This document shows, piece after piece, positions 42,465 through 49,976 of a stretch of 64,000 bases of DNA (position 1 is the first letter of the stretch; each line of letters opens with the position of its first letter). The notes under the pieces are model-generated. The model searched no databases, was not told the DNA's origin, and worked only from the letters and a program-made list of their open reading frames with translations. Source of the stretch: Clostridia bacterium (lineage in GTDB: Bacteria > Bacillota > Clostridia > Lachnospirales > Lachnospiraceae); contig CAJTFD010000016.1 in the NCBI GenBank assembly GCA_910575625.1, positions 1 to 64,000 on the forward strand. The letters are read 5' to 3'. A program made the translations under genes and the position numbers.

Positions 42465-42857
42465 TCAAGGCACATCGGATGTCCACACAAGGGATGCCCC
42501 CTCTTCCAGTGGAACGAAATGGTAGTTGGCGGAACCATTGTGGATGAAGGACAGACGATCGTTTAAGATCCGATAGCGGTTGATATCTCCGCTACAACCA
42601 CCTGCATCTTCTTTTAAGGTGAGTATATCTTTTTCTATTGAATAGTGTCCCATTCTGATAAAGCTGCTGATGGGTGTCTCATAGCACTGGAAAGTCCCGT
42701 CGTCATAAATTGTAATGGTGAAATCGTCCGGGACATCCCGTTCGACGTCTTGTAATGTATATGTGCCGGATCTTAATGTGGCGCTGTTGTTTTTTGCACA
42801 TGCTGATATGGAAGATATCAATAATATATATAAGATCAGAGTTGATACTTTTCGCAT
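42465..42857 (-). CDS. small lipoprotein
   Basis: 130 residues with a lipoprotein signal peptide: basic MRKV, hydrophobic ILYILLISSIS and the lipobox ISAC at about 17-20. The mature part is beta-rich (SGTYTLQDVERDVPDDFTIT, TFQCYETPISSF) with GHYSIEKDILTL, reminiscent of small lipocalin-like lipoproteins. Start ATG 42857 after GAGGAGG. It begins 13 nt after the MATE gene and is likely co-transcribed. Function unknown. Confidence 0.78.
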   Translation of the reverse strand: MRKVSTLILYILLISSISACAKNNSATLRSGTYTLQDVERDVPDDFTITIYDDGTFQCYETPISSFIRMGHYSIEKDILTLKEDAGGCSGDINRYRILNDRLSFIHNGSANYHFVPLEEGASLVWTSDVP

Positions 42858-42870
42858 ATTTGCCTCCTCA

Positions 42871-44229
42871 TCAGATTTTATCGTCAGCACGATCTTTCAA
42901 TCTCCGATAGATCATCAGATACATTGTGCTGAAGCAGGCGCTCCCGCCGATCACATTTGAGATGGGTTCGGCCAGAAATACGCCGTTTACCCCAAGTCCG
43001 ATCCGGGGTAGCAGGATCGTCAGCGGCGTGACGACGATCACCTTGCGCAGCAGAGAAAAAAAGATCGCCTGTTTGGATCGTCCGAGGGCCAGAAATGTGG
43101 TCTGTCCGCAGAACTGAAAGGCCATAAAGCAGAATCCGAGGAAATAGAGTTTGAGCTCCCCCTGTCCCACGTCCAGCATTTCCTTATTGTTTGTAAATAT
43201 GGACAGGAGAAAACGGGGGAACAGGATGACCGTCAGCCAGGCCAGAGCCGTGTAGATGATCCCGGTCACGCTTGTGAAACGGATCCCCCTGCGGACTCTC
43301 TCCAGACGTCCCGCCCCGTAGTCATAGGAAAGGACCGGCTGTGAGCCGTTGACGAAACCCTGGACCGGGAGTGTGAGCACTTCCCGGATCGAATTGATCA
43401 CGGTCATGATCCCCACGTACAGATCCCCGCCGTAGTCCCGCAGGGTGGCGTTGCACAGGACCTGGACAAAACAGGTTGTCGCTGACATGATAAATCCGGA
43501 CAGGCCCAGTGATGTGATCTGTAAAAGGAGCTTTGGGTCGACCCGGAGATATCTTTTTCGTATATGGAGGAGGGTTTTTGGCCCTGTCAGGAAGCGCATG
43601 ACCCACAGGGCGGATACAGACTGGCTGATCACCGTGGCGGTGGCCGCCCCCGATACGCCCATGTGGAATACGAAGATAAAAATGGGATCCAGGATAAGAT
43701 TGAGCACAGCTCCGATCACCGTTGTACACATCCCGATCCCCGGGAATCCCTGTGCATTGATAAATCCATTCATCCCGGCAGATATCATGGAAAATGTTGT
43801 GCCAAATAAGTAGATCCGCAGATAGGCATCCGCATAAGCGTACGATACTTCACTGGCCCCGAACAGGAATAAGATGGGCCTGCGAAGGACATAACACAAG
43901 ACAAATAAGACCAGGGAACATCTGATCAGCAAGGAGAATGTATTCCCCATGATCTTCTCCGCCCGGTCATCTTCCCCAGCGCCCATGGACATGGAAAATA
44001 GAGGCGCGCCGCCCATCCCGAAGAGTTGTGTGAAAGCCATGATCAGTGCGGTGAGCGGAAAAGCAAGCCCGATCCCGGTCAGCGCCAGGCTGTCTGAGCT
44101 GGAGAGATGCCCGATGTATATACGGTCCACCACATTGTAGAGAATCTGGACGATCTGCGCTAAGATCAGGGGGACGGCCTGGGATACGATGTTTTTTGAG
44201 ACGGTATTTGCTGAAAAATCTGTTGCCAT
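42871..44229 (-). CDS. MATE family efflux transporter
   Basis: 452 residues, about 12 membrane segments. Typical MATE features: VPLILAQIVQILYNVVDRIYIGH, GIGLAFPLTALIMAF, and QPVLSYDYGAGRLERVRRGI in the second half. It exports drugs or metabolites using an Na+ or H+ gradient. Start ATG 44229 with GGAGG upstream; longer forms lack a site. Upstream are only gene remnants and a repeat. Confidence 0.93.
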   Translation of the reverse strand: MATDFSANTVSKNIVSQAVPLILAQIVQILYNVVDRIYIGHLSSSDSLALTGIGLAFPLTALIMAFTQLFGMGGAPLFSMSMGAGEDDRAEKIMGNTFSLLIRCSLVLFVLCYVLRRPILFLFGASEVSYAYADAYLRIYLFGTTFSMISAGMNGFINAQGFPGIGMCTTVIGAVLNLILDPIFIFVFHMGVSGAATATVISQSVSALWVMRFLTGPKTLLHIRKRYLRVDPKLLLQITSLGLSGFIMSATTCFVQVLCNATLRDYGGDLYVGIMTVINSIREVLTLPVQGFVNGSQPVLSYDYGAGRLERVRRGIRFTSVTGIIYTALAWLTVILFPRFLLSIFTNNKEMLDVGQGELKLYFLGFCFMAFQFCGQTTFLALGRSKQAIFFSLLRKVIVVTPLTILLPRIGLGVNGVFLAEPISNVIGGSACFSTMYLMIYRRLKDRADDKI

Positions 44230-44314
44230 CTTTCTCACCTCCGAGATCATCCAACAGGCGATGTCTGTTAAGTCCATTTTTTAAGATCTTTTGCAGAGCT
44301 TGCTCTTGCAGGTT

Positions 44315-44479
44315 TTAGCGGATGATGTACGCCGCGACGATCTCGCCGATATAGGTCGTGTGGGCGTCCCGATTGGCCATGCTGTTGGATTTTTTGTTTT
44401 TTGTATTGAGCAGGATGCCTTTTGGCAGATGACGATGGGTGCGGATATGTCCAAAGTATCCTCCGTGTTCCTCCGCCTT
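44315..44479 (-). pseudogene. C-terminal fragment, possibly of a flavin-reductase-like gene
   Basis: A 54-codon open frame with no start codon and a stop just upstream. It ends ...AHTTYIGEIVAAYIIR, resembling the TxFIGEVVA strand of flavin reductase/flavoredoxin proteins. The match is short and the family call is tentative. It lies between the MATE gene and repeat copy C. Confidence 0.35.
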
Positions 44480-44614
44480 ATTTTATCATATGAGGAGAAA
44501 TCTGTCTATCCAGGGATCTGTTTGGAGATTTTTTATTTTGTCTTTTTCATTTCTTTTTTCCTCCATGTTTGGTAAAATAAATCTATGAAATGCTGCTATC
44601 TGGAGGATAGTCCT

Positions 44615-44778
44615 TAGAGTGTGTCTTAAAACCCATTCACGCCATCTGCAAGCCTCACTTTGCGGCAGATACAGCCCGCTTTCGGTCAGCGTAGTCCGCT
44701 ACGCCTTCCTCATTTGGGCCAGATTTTCCACAAATTGTGACTTACAGTTGACATAAAGCGGTTTTCAGACACACTCTA
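44615..44778. repeat. 164-bp palindromic MITE-like element (copy C)
   Basis: TAGAGTGTGTCTTAAAACC and GGTTTTCAGACACACTCTA at the ends; central hairpin CGTAGTCCGCTACG (44690-44703) at the midpoint. Flanks ATAGTC (44607-44612) and GACTAT (44779-44784) are complementary, so it too lies in a small inverted repeat at a TA. A MerR-type remnant begins directly to the right. Confidence 0.88.
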
Positions 44779-44995
44779 GACTATAGTCGAAGTCAAGGGC
44801 TTTTTTGAAAAAAAGGTGCATCATGACCATAGGGGGATTTTCACGGATCACGGGGAAGATACGATGGAGGAGCGGATGGAGCTGTTGGTCCGGCACAGGG
44901 AGTCTGTGGTGGAGGAGAGGAGAAAGTGGGATATGTGCCTGCGGAATCTGGATGCGAAGATCCAGATCTATCAGAAAAGGATGAGTGAGCGATGA
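44779..44995 (+). pseudogene. 3' remnant of a MerR-family regulator
   Basis: From 44789 a frame of 68 codons reads EVKGFFEKKVHHDHRGIF, then a helical TMEERMELLVRHRESVVEER and NLDAKIQIYQKRM before the stop at 44993. This is the coiled-coil C-terminal part of a MerR regulator. The preceding GACTATAGT reads DYS in another frame, suggesting a 1-nt deletion in DYS(L)EEVK. The DNA-binding half is missing, and copy C lies exactly at the break. Confidence 0.6.
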
Positions 44996-45048
44996 GAGGG
45001 CAGAGAGAAGATCGGCTGATGGTATTGGGATTGGGGGATTGAGGCTGG

Positions 45049-45513
45049 ATGGAAAAGAAAGGTACTGTCGCAGAATGGTTAGAAACCCTTGTGGATGTGT
45101 ATGGATTTAGCGTTGTAACGCTTTCTAAATACCTGGGGTTGTCGGCGGAACAGATAGGAGCGCTGAAGGATGGGAGGATCGATCATCTGCCGCAGGAGAC
45201 TATGGCACAACTGCAAAAACTTCTTGAGCAATATTCTAAGATCGGGTTTCTGTACTGCTGTGGTGCAGATGATAAAGAGATGAAGCTCAGCGCGTTTTTA
45301 AAAGTATTACTCTCATATCACGGTATATCCAAAAAGACGATCGCAAAGATGGCGGGTGTGGATGTGACGGATATCGATAAGATCCTGCGGTCGGATAAAA
45401 ATAGGGTCCCCCCGGAGGTGAAATTCAAGCTGGCGGTCACAGTATTTTCTCTGCGGTTTTTCCTAAAGGAGCTGGAGGATGGGCAGATGCCGGATGTAAG
45501 TGCCAGGACATAG
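45049..45513 (+). CDS. tandem helix-turn-helix protein
   Basis: 154 residues made of two similar XRE-like HTH units: LETLVDVYGFSVVTLSKYLG (residues ~11-60) and LKVLLSYHGISKKTIAKMAG (~82-130), each followed by a D/K-rich recognition helix region. This looks like an internal duplication. It lacks a separate effector domain. It lies 30 bp upstream of a BglII-like nuclease gene and may regulate it, as controller proteins do, though the sequence alone does not prove it. Ribosome site GATTGAGGC is weak. Confidence 0.65.
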   Translation: MEKKGTVAEWLETLVDVYGFSVVTLSKYLGLSAEQIGALKDGRIDHLPQETMAQLQKLLEQYSKIGFLYCCGADDKEMKLSAFLKVLLSYHGISKKTIAKMAGVDVTDIDKILRSDKNRVPPEVKFKLAVTVFSLRFFLKELEDGQMPDVSART

Positions 45514-45548
45514 ATGAAACATATTTCATATAGAAAGAAGGGATGGAC

Positions 45549-46181
45549 ATGCTCTATCGATCTTATCCACACAGACATGCCGATGCGATCATCGCGCATG
45601 ATACATATCTAAATGGACGGTTCCAGGAATTTATACATGTGATTGAGGATATCTCGGAGGAGGACCTGATCGAGGACTTTTGCAGGCAGAAAGCGGCCCA
45701 TGCCGCCCGCAAGACAAATTTTAAATCGCTGACGCCCAGCATCAATCGTCTGCTGAAAGAGAGGATGGCTCAGATCCCCGGGTGGGAGAGCGAGGTGGAT
45801 ATCTTCAACGATACATCAGGGGTCATCGGGAATACGGAATGGCGGCTGGACTTTGCGTGTGAGGAGGGTTTTGCGGTGGAGGTGGCTTTTAACCACGGGG
45901 AGGCGATCGCGTGGAACCTGCTCAAACCTGTACTGGCCAGCGAGTTGAACCATGTCCAAAAAGCGTTCCAGACCCGGCTTGGGATCTACGTGTGCGCGAC
46001 GGAGGCGCTGAAACGGGCCGGGAACATTGACAGCGCCAGCGGTTCCTATGAGAAAGTCCAGAGGTATCTGATGCCCATGATGAACCAGCTGACCACGCCC
46101 ATGATGCTCATCGGGCTGGATGCGCCGCAGACCTTTTGTATTGATAAAAAGACTCGGGAAGTGAGGAGGTATGAGCGATGA
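45549..46181 (+). CDS. BglII/BstYI-like restriction endonuclease-fold protein
   Basis: About 210 residues. The central part GNTEWRLDFACEEGF then VEVAFNHGEAIAWNLLKP matches the D-x(9)-E-x-(Q) core of BglII-type endonucleases, in which the acidic residue is followed by EVQF; here the Q position is Ala. Then FQTRLGIYVC and LTTPMMLIGLD as in that family. No methyltransferase is adjacent, so it is not an obvious restriction-modification system. The next gene (GNAT) overlaps its stop. ATG 45549 preferred over 45543 for spacing from GAAGGG. Catalytic status is uncertain. Confidence 0.6.
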   Translation: MLYRSYPHRHADAIIAHDTYLNGRFQEFIHVIEDISEEDLIEDFCRQKAAHAARKTNFKSLTPSINRLLKERMAQIPGWESEVDIFNDTSGVIGNTEWRLDFACEEGFAVEVAFNHGEAIAWNLLKPVLASELNHVQKAFQTRLGIYVCATEALKRAGNIDSASGSYEKVQRYLMPMMNQLTTPMMLIGLDAPQTFCIDKKTREVRRYER

Positions 46182-46639
46182 TAACGGGAAAATTTGTGAC
46201 AGATGAAGAGAGATTGGCTCTGGCGGGGAAGCTGCGCATGGAGATCTTCCAAGACCGTCCAATGACGGAAGTCTTTCCCCACCCAAAGGCCCGCTATGCG
46301 CTGCTCTGGGTGGATGGGAACCCGGCCGGCATGGGCGGTGTCCTTGTGGAGGACGACCGATTTATGGTCATAGAGCTGGGGATCTTGGAAGAGTACCGGA
46401 TGCAGGGGTATGGGGATTTCCTGCTGCGCGTGATGGCCACGCCCGCGTTTGATGATCGTATGAAAAAGATCTACGCGGACGTGTCGGAAGATGGCGAGGC
46501 GTTCTTTTTGGCCACGCATTTTGTCCCGGATGGGGAAGCTTATGCGTATTTAGGGCGCAAACGTATCCCGATGGCGCTGGACCTGGATGATCTGCGCTGT
46601 GCGTGCAGCAAGGGTAAATTTAATCCATACCGACCCTGA
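46178..46639 (+). CDS. GNAT-family acetyltransferase-like protein
   Basis: 153 residues with a GNAT core: ARYALLWVDGNPAGMGGVLVEDDRFMVIELGILEEYRMQGYGDFLLRVM includes the acetyl-CoA loop Q/R-x-x-G-x-G/A as RMQGYGDFL. It overlaps the nuclease-like gene by 4 nt (ATGA) with GAGGAGG upstream, so the two are co-translated. Its end overlaps the convergent AIM24 gene by 20 bp. Substrate unknown; toxin-like or protein-modifying roles are possible. Confidence 0.75.
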   Translation: MITGKFVTDEERLALAGKLRMEIFQDRPMTEVFPHPKARYALLWVDGNPAGMGGVLVEDDRFMVIELGILEEYRMQGYGDFLLRVMATPAFDDRMKKIYADVSEDGEAFFLATHFVPDGEAYAYLGRKRIPMALDLDDLRCACSKGKFNPYRP

Positions 46640-47324
46640 TCCCGCCGCGCCTCTCAGACGGCTGGACGATCACGGTCACGGCCTGGCTGCCGTGCCATTC
46701 AAATTGGTAAGACTCGCCGGAAGCCTGGCCGATGAAGGTCTTCCAGGATACGTCCGCGGTGACCTGGGGATCACAGGGGCCGCTGCCCACCCAGCAGATC
46801 ACAGCGTCCGGGTCCACGCAGATCGTATCGCGGGAGCGGACGTTGCTCAGCACGATCGGATTTCCGTCGGATAATACGGCCACGTATGCGTTTGGGCCGC
46901 GGGCAGTCAGCGTCGAGGTGGCCAGGCCCTTCTGGGAGAAGACGCCCACGCCGATGAAGCGGACGCTGTAATCGCAGTCCTGTGTGAAAGCGAGGATATT
47001 CTCGGATTCCACGGAGAGCGTCTCCCCGGCGCTCAGGTGGTAGATCACGACGTGCTGGCCGTAATTGGCATAATATGTAACAGAGTCGCCGTTTAACTCC
47101 ACTTTCATGAGGGGGATGTTTTCCCCTGTGACACGCCTGACCAGGGAACCCAGGACGGCCTGGCCCAGGCTGTTTTGGGGGCCGAAGAGGACTTTATCGA
47201 ATCGATAGTTCTTGGCCCCGGCATTTTCCCCGGCGATGAAAGAACCGGCTTTGGTGTAGAGGACATCGCGTCCACTGCAGGTGACTTTCAGCATCAATTC
47301 GTTGACTGTCTCAAATGTTAACAT
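46620..47324 (-). CDS. AIM24 family protein
   Basis: 234 residues, predicted beta-helical AIM24/TerD-associated fold: CSGRDVLYTKAGSFIAGEN near the start, VELNGDSVTYYANYGQHVVIYHL and LLSNGNPIVL-type repeats (SDGNPIVLS). The C-terminal part (WKTFIGQASGESYQFEW, VTVIVQPSERRGG) is typical. Such proteins accompany TerD-type stress genes, as here: the TerD gene is 22 nt upstream. Function is not settled. GGAGG precedes the ATG. Confidence 0.85.
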   Translation of the reverse strand: MLTFETVNELMLKVTCSGRDVLYTKAGSFIAGENAGAKNYRFDKVLFGPQNSLGQAVLGSLVRRVTGENIPLMKVELNGDSVTYYANYGQHVVIYHLSAGETLSVESENILAFTQDCDYSVRFIGVGVFSQKGLATSTLTARGPNAYVAVLSDGNPIVLSNVRSRDTICVDPDAVICWVGSGPCDPQVTADVSWKTFIGQASGESYQFEWHGSQAVTVIVQPSERRGGIRVGMD

Positions 47325-47346
47325 TTTTCATTTCCTCCAGGATCTT

Positions 47347-48078
47347 CTATTGGACTTGGACGCCGTACAACGCACACAGGCCGGCTAAGTCCCTGGTCAC
47401 GCCGTTTCCGATGGCATTGAATTTCCATGTTCCGTTGTGCTGGTAGATCTCTCCGATCATCATCGAGGTCACATTTGCATAATACTCATCCATCATGAAG
47501 CTGGCCAGGGTCCGGCCGGATGATGGGTCGATGAGGCGGATGTAGGCATCTTTGATCATACTGAAATCGAGGCGTTTTTTTAAAGCCTCATCGATCGTCA
47601 GGACAAATACGATCTTCGTCACGGATCTGTCCAATCTTGTAAGATCGACGGATATGCATTCCCGGTCCGCGCCTTGGTCCATGAGAAAGACAGTGCTTTG
47701 ATCGGGACTGTGGGTCTGCCCGTAAAAGACGAACCAGTCATCACCCGGGACTTTTCCCGTGCTGTCTAGCAGGAAGGCGGATACGTCCACATCGCAGGCG
47801 GCGTTCGTCGTGTTCCAGCCCAGGCAAGCATTGATCTGAGAGAGGCGGCCGGTGTCCTCAAGGGGGAGCTTCTGGCCTTTTTTGATCATGTTGGTCAGGT
47901 GCGGCGTGGGGCGGACGGGTGAGGGCTGTGCCGGCACAGCGGTCGGGGCGGGTGAGGGCGCGGCATCCGGCGTGTTTATGGTCTGGAGAGTCAGGGGTTT
48001 TTGTACGCGGGTCTGGTTTAAGGATAAGATGGTCTGATGGTCCAAGGGACCTGTTGAACGCATGGGGATGTTGAACAT
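47347..48078 (-). CDS. TerD domain stress protein with Pro-rich N-terminus
   Basis: 243 residues from ATG 48078 (AGGAG 8 nt upstream). After a ~60-residue Pro/Ala/Thr-rich linker, the TerD domain has KKGQKLPLED, INACLGWNT, DVDVSAFLLDSTGKV, DWFVFYGQ, DREC and VLTIDEALKK with acidic calcium-site residues, and FNAIGNGVTRDLAGL near the end. TerD proteins act in tellurite, phage and envelope stress. Paired with AIM24 downstream; no other ter genes are in view. Confidence 0.88.
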   Translation of the reverse strand: MFNIPMRSTGPLDHQTILSLNQTRVQKPLTLQTINTPDAAPSPAPTAVPAQPSPVRPTPHLTNMIKKGQKLPLEDTGRLSQINACLGWNTTNAACDVDVSAFLLDSTGKVPGDDWFVFYGQTHSPDQSTVFLMDQGADRECISVDLTRLDRSVTKIVFVLTIDEALKKRLDFSMIKDAYIRLIDPSSGRTLASFMMDEYYANVTSMMIGEIYQHNGTWKFNAIGNGVTRDLAGLCALYGVQVQ

Positions 48079-48283
48079 GGATATCGCTCCTGTCATATGG
48101 ACTTATTGCTTTGGCGGTTAGATATGGATGATCTGAGCGCCGGGGTAATACTGCAAAAATATCTGTTTAATATGGATAGTATATCGTGCCGAATGTGCAA
48201 AGTCAATCATGTTGTTTTATTGCTATATATTCTGAGGAAGAGATAAAAATGTGTGTCTGCTGTGTAAATATTTTTCTGAGCTA

Positions 48284-48312
48284 TTGACTTTATGTAAAAA
48301 AACAGATATAAT
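48284..48312 (+). promoter_or_regulatory. sigma-A promoter of the SRP RNA gene
   Basis: TTGACT (48284-48289), 17-nt spacer, TATAAT (48307-48312), followed 7 nt later by the RNA start. Confidence 0.85.
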
Positions 48313-48318
48313 TAAAGT

Positions 48319-48580
48319 CCGTGCAGCCGGGGAGTTAGCGGTGCCCTCTACCTGCAATCCGCTACAGCAGGGGTGATGCCAATCTGAGGACTTCTATTGT
48401 GGAGCTGCCTTTTATAAGCGGCGTTGACGTCTGGGTCTTACGCAACAGGACTCTGCGAACCGTGTCAGGTCAGGAATGGAGCAGCACTAAGCAGAACCTT
48501 CTGTGTGCCGTAAGGGCGCCTGGGCCGAGTTGGCTGTAGAAGTAACGTCTGTGATGGTTTTTCGAAGTGCGGCGCACGGA
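48319..48580 (+). ncRNA. ffs: signal recognition particle RNA (large Firmicutes type)
   Basis: The conserved domain IV tip is clear: GTGTCAGGTCAGGAATGG followed by GCAGCACTAAGC. The 5' CCGTGCAGCCG pairs with 3' CGGCGCACGG to close a ~262-nt molecule with an Alu-like 5' region, as in Bacillus and Clostridia. It binds Ffh for co-translational membrane targeting. A consensus promoter and a terminator frame it. Confidence 0.93.
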
Positions 48581-48616
48581 AAATAAAAAAAGCGCATATA
48601 TTGAAATATAGATCTG

Positions 48617-48653
48617 GCCCGCGAAGGACATGCTCCTTTTTTTGCGGGCTTTA
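48617..48653 (+). terminator. terminator after SRP RNA
   Basis: GCCCGC (48617-48622) and AAGGA pair with TCCTT and GCGGGC (48644-48649), followed by TTTA. It lies ~37 nt after the RNA 3' end. Confidence 0.7.
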
Positions 48654-48696
48654 ATATAATATTTACAGATAGCCTTAAATTTAAGGGGAGAAGATC

Positions 48697-49926
48697 ATGG
48701 GAAGCAGGAAAAAATTTATCATGAAATCCGCAGTGACTGTCTGTCTCCTGGCCGTTTTATTTATGGAAGGGCTTTTTTTATATTGTCATTATATCAAGCG
48801 CGTCAGCGTCGCCCGATATGTGGCTGAAAAGTGGGAGGAGGCGGGGGAATGGTTTTTCCACAGCGGGACACAGACCGCCAACGCCCAGCCCCCGTCCCGC
48901 ATAGGCAGCCGTAAGACGGCCTTTGCAGCATCTGTACCGGTCCTGCCCCAGACGGCTGCGTATGTGATCCGGGAGATGTTCGGGGAGGGCGGGGACGCCT
49001 TCATGATCCCGGAGAGGGGCGGCGCGTCTGTTTCGTCTGATGTGTCATCCAACGGCGCGTCTGTTTCGTCTGATGTGTCATCCAACGGCGCGTCTGTTTC
49101 GTCTGATGTGTCATCTAACGGCGCATCCGTTTCGTCCGATGGTCCATCGGATTCCGGAACAAAGGCTGATCCGGCCGAGCCGGAGGAGAAAGCGGAGGGA
49201 GCAGGGAAAGCCGATCAGACGGATGCATCCAGGGAAGAGGCAGGAAAGAAGAAGGTAAAAGCGGGAGGATCCAAGGCAGAAGCCACCCCTTTCAGTGATC
49301 TGCTCAAACGTCAGGAGGCGGACGGACTCGTTCCCATCGAGGACAGCCGTATCCAGCTGGAGGCGGAATCCATCCTCCAGTATCCGGAGCTTCCCACGGG
49401 CTGTGAGGTGACTTCACTGACCATGGCCCTGCGTTTTGCCGGGTATGATGTCTCAAAGGAGGAATTGGCAGATCGATACCTGGATAAGACCACACCTGGG
49501 AGCGTCAGTTATAAGGAGGCGTTCTGGGGGGATCCCCGGCAGGCGGAATCTTTTGGCTGTTATGCCCCGGTGATCGTCAATGCCGCTAATAAATATCTGG
49601 CGGAGAAGGAGAGCCAGATGCAGGCGTATGACCTGACAGGGACGTCCTTGGATGATGTCCTGACGGAGGTCCGCATGGGGAGCCCGGTCATCGTGTGGGG
49701 ATCCATGTATATCAATGAGGAGATTGTGTTCTCTTACGGGTGGGAGATAGACGGCGAGACGGTCACCTGGCCGTCCAATGAGCACTGTATGCTGCTGATC
49801 GGTTTTGATATGGAAAATGATTCTGTCATCGTCTGCGATCCGCTGGAAGGGGTGGTGAGCTATGACAAGGGCGCGTTCCAGCATCATTATGAGATATTGG
49901 GGCAGCAGGCGATCGTGATCTATTAA
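48697..49926 (+). CDS. secreted C39-like cysteine peptidase with repeat linker
   Basis: 409 residues. N-terminal membrane or signal segment (AVTVCLLAVLFMEGLFLYC), then a low-complexity linker with 11-residue repeats (ASVSSDVSSNG) and an Ala/Lys/Glu-rich stretch. The catalytic domain starts at ~215: YPELPTGCEVTSLTMALRFAGYD with the Cys, and EHCMLLIGFDMENDSVIVCDPL with the His and Asp. This is the C39-like (peptidase_C39_2) layout of clostridial wall-associated enzymes. Follows the SRP RNA terminator. Likely surface-exposed; substrate unknown. Confidence 0.88.
   Translation: MGSRKKFIMKSAVTVCLLAVLFMEGLFLYCHYIKRVSVARYVAEKWEEAGEWFFHSGTQTANAQPPSRIGSRKTAFAASVPVLPQTAAYVIREMFGEGGDAFMIPERGGASVSSDVSSNGASVSSDVSSNGASVSSDVSSNGASVSSDGPSDSGTKADPAEPEEKAEGAGKADQTDASREEAGKKKVKAGGSKAEATPFSDLLKRQEADGLVPIEDSRIQLEAESILQYPELPTGCEVTSLTMALRFAGYDVSKEELADRYLDKTTPGSVSYKEAFWGDPRQAESFGCYAPVIVNAANKYLAEKESQMQAYDLTGTSLDDVLTEVRMGSPVIVWGSMYINEEIVFSYGWEIDGETVTWPSNEHCMLLIGFDMENDSVIVCDPLEGVVSYDKGAFQHHYEILGQQAIVIY
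49021..49152 (+). repeat. 33-bp in-frame tandem repeat
   Basis: Three near-identical 33-bp units (49021, 49054, 49087) and a partial fourth encode ASVSSDVSSNG in the linker of the C39-like peptidase. Units 1 and 2 are identical, which suggests recent slippage; copy number may vary among strains. Confidence 0.9.
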
Positions 49927-49933
49927 AAAGACA

Positions 49934-49976
49934 ATAAAAAGGACATCTGCTCGTAAAAAGAGGATGTCCTTTTATT
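49934..49976. terminator. bidirectional terminator
   Basis: AAAAGGACATC pairs with GATGTCCTTTT with A-tract and T-tract on opposite sides, between the convergent C39-like and glycosyltransferase genes. Confidence 0.82.

Noticed and set aside
44291..44575. 94-codon plus-strand frame upstream of the MATE gene
   Set aside because: No plausible ribosome site and no motif; the minus strand gives the better explanation as a gene fragment.
49021..49152. CRISPR-like repeats
   Set aside because: The units are contiguous, in frame and without spacers; they are a coding tandem repeat. No CRISPR array is visible anywhere in the window.
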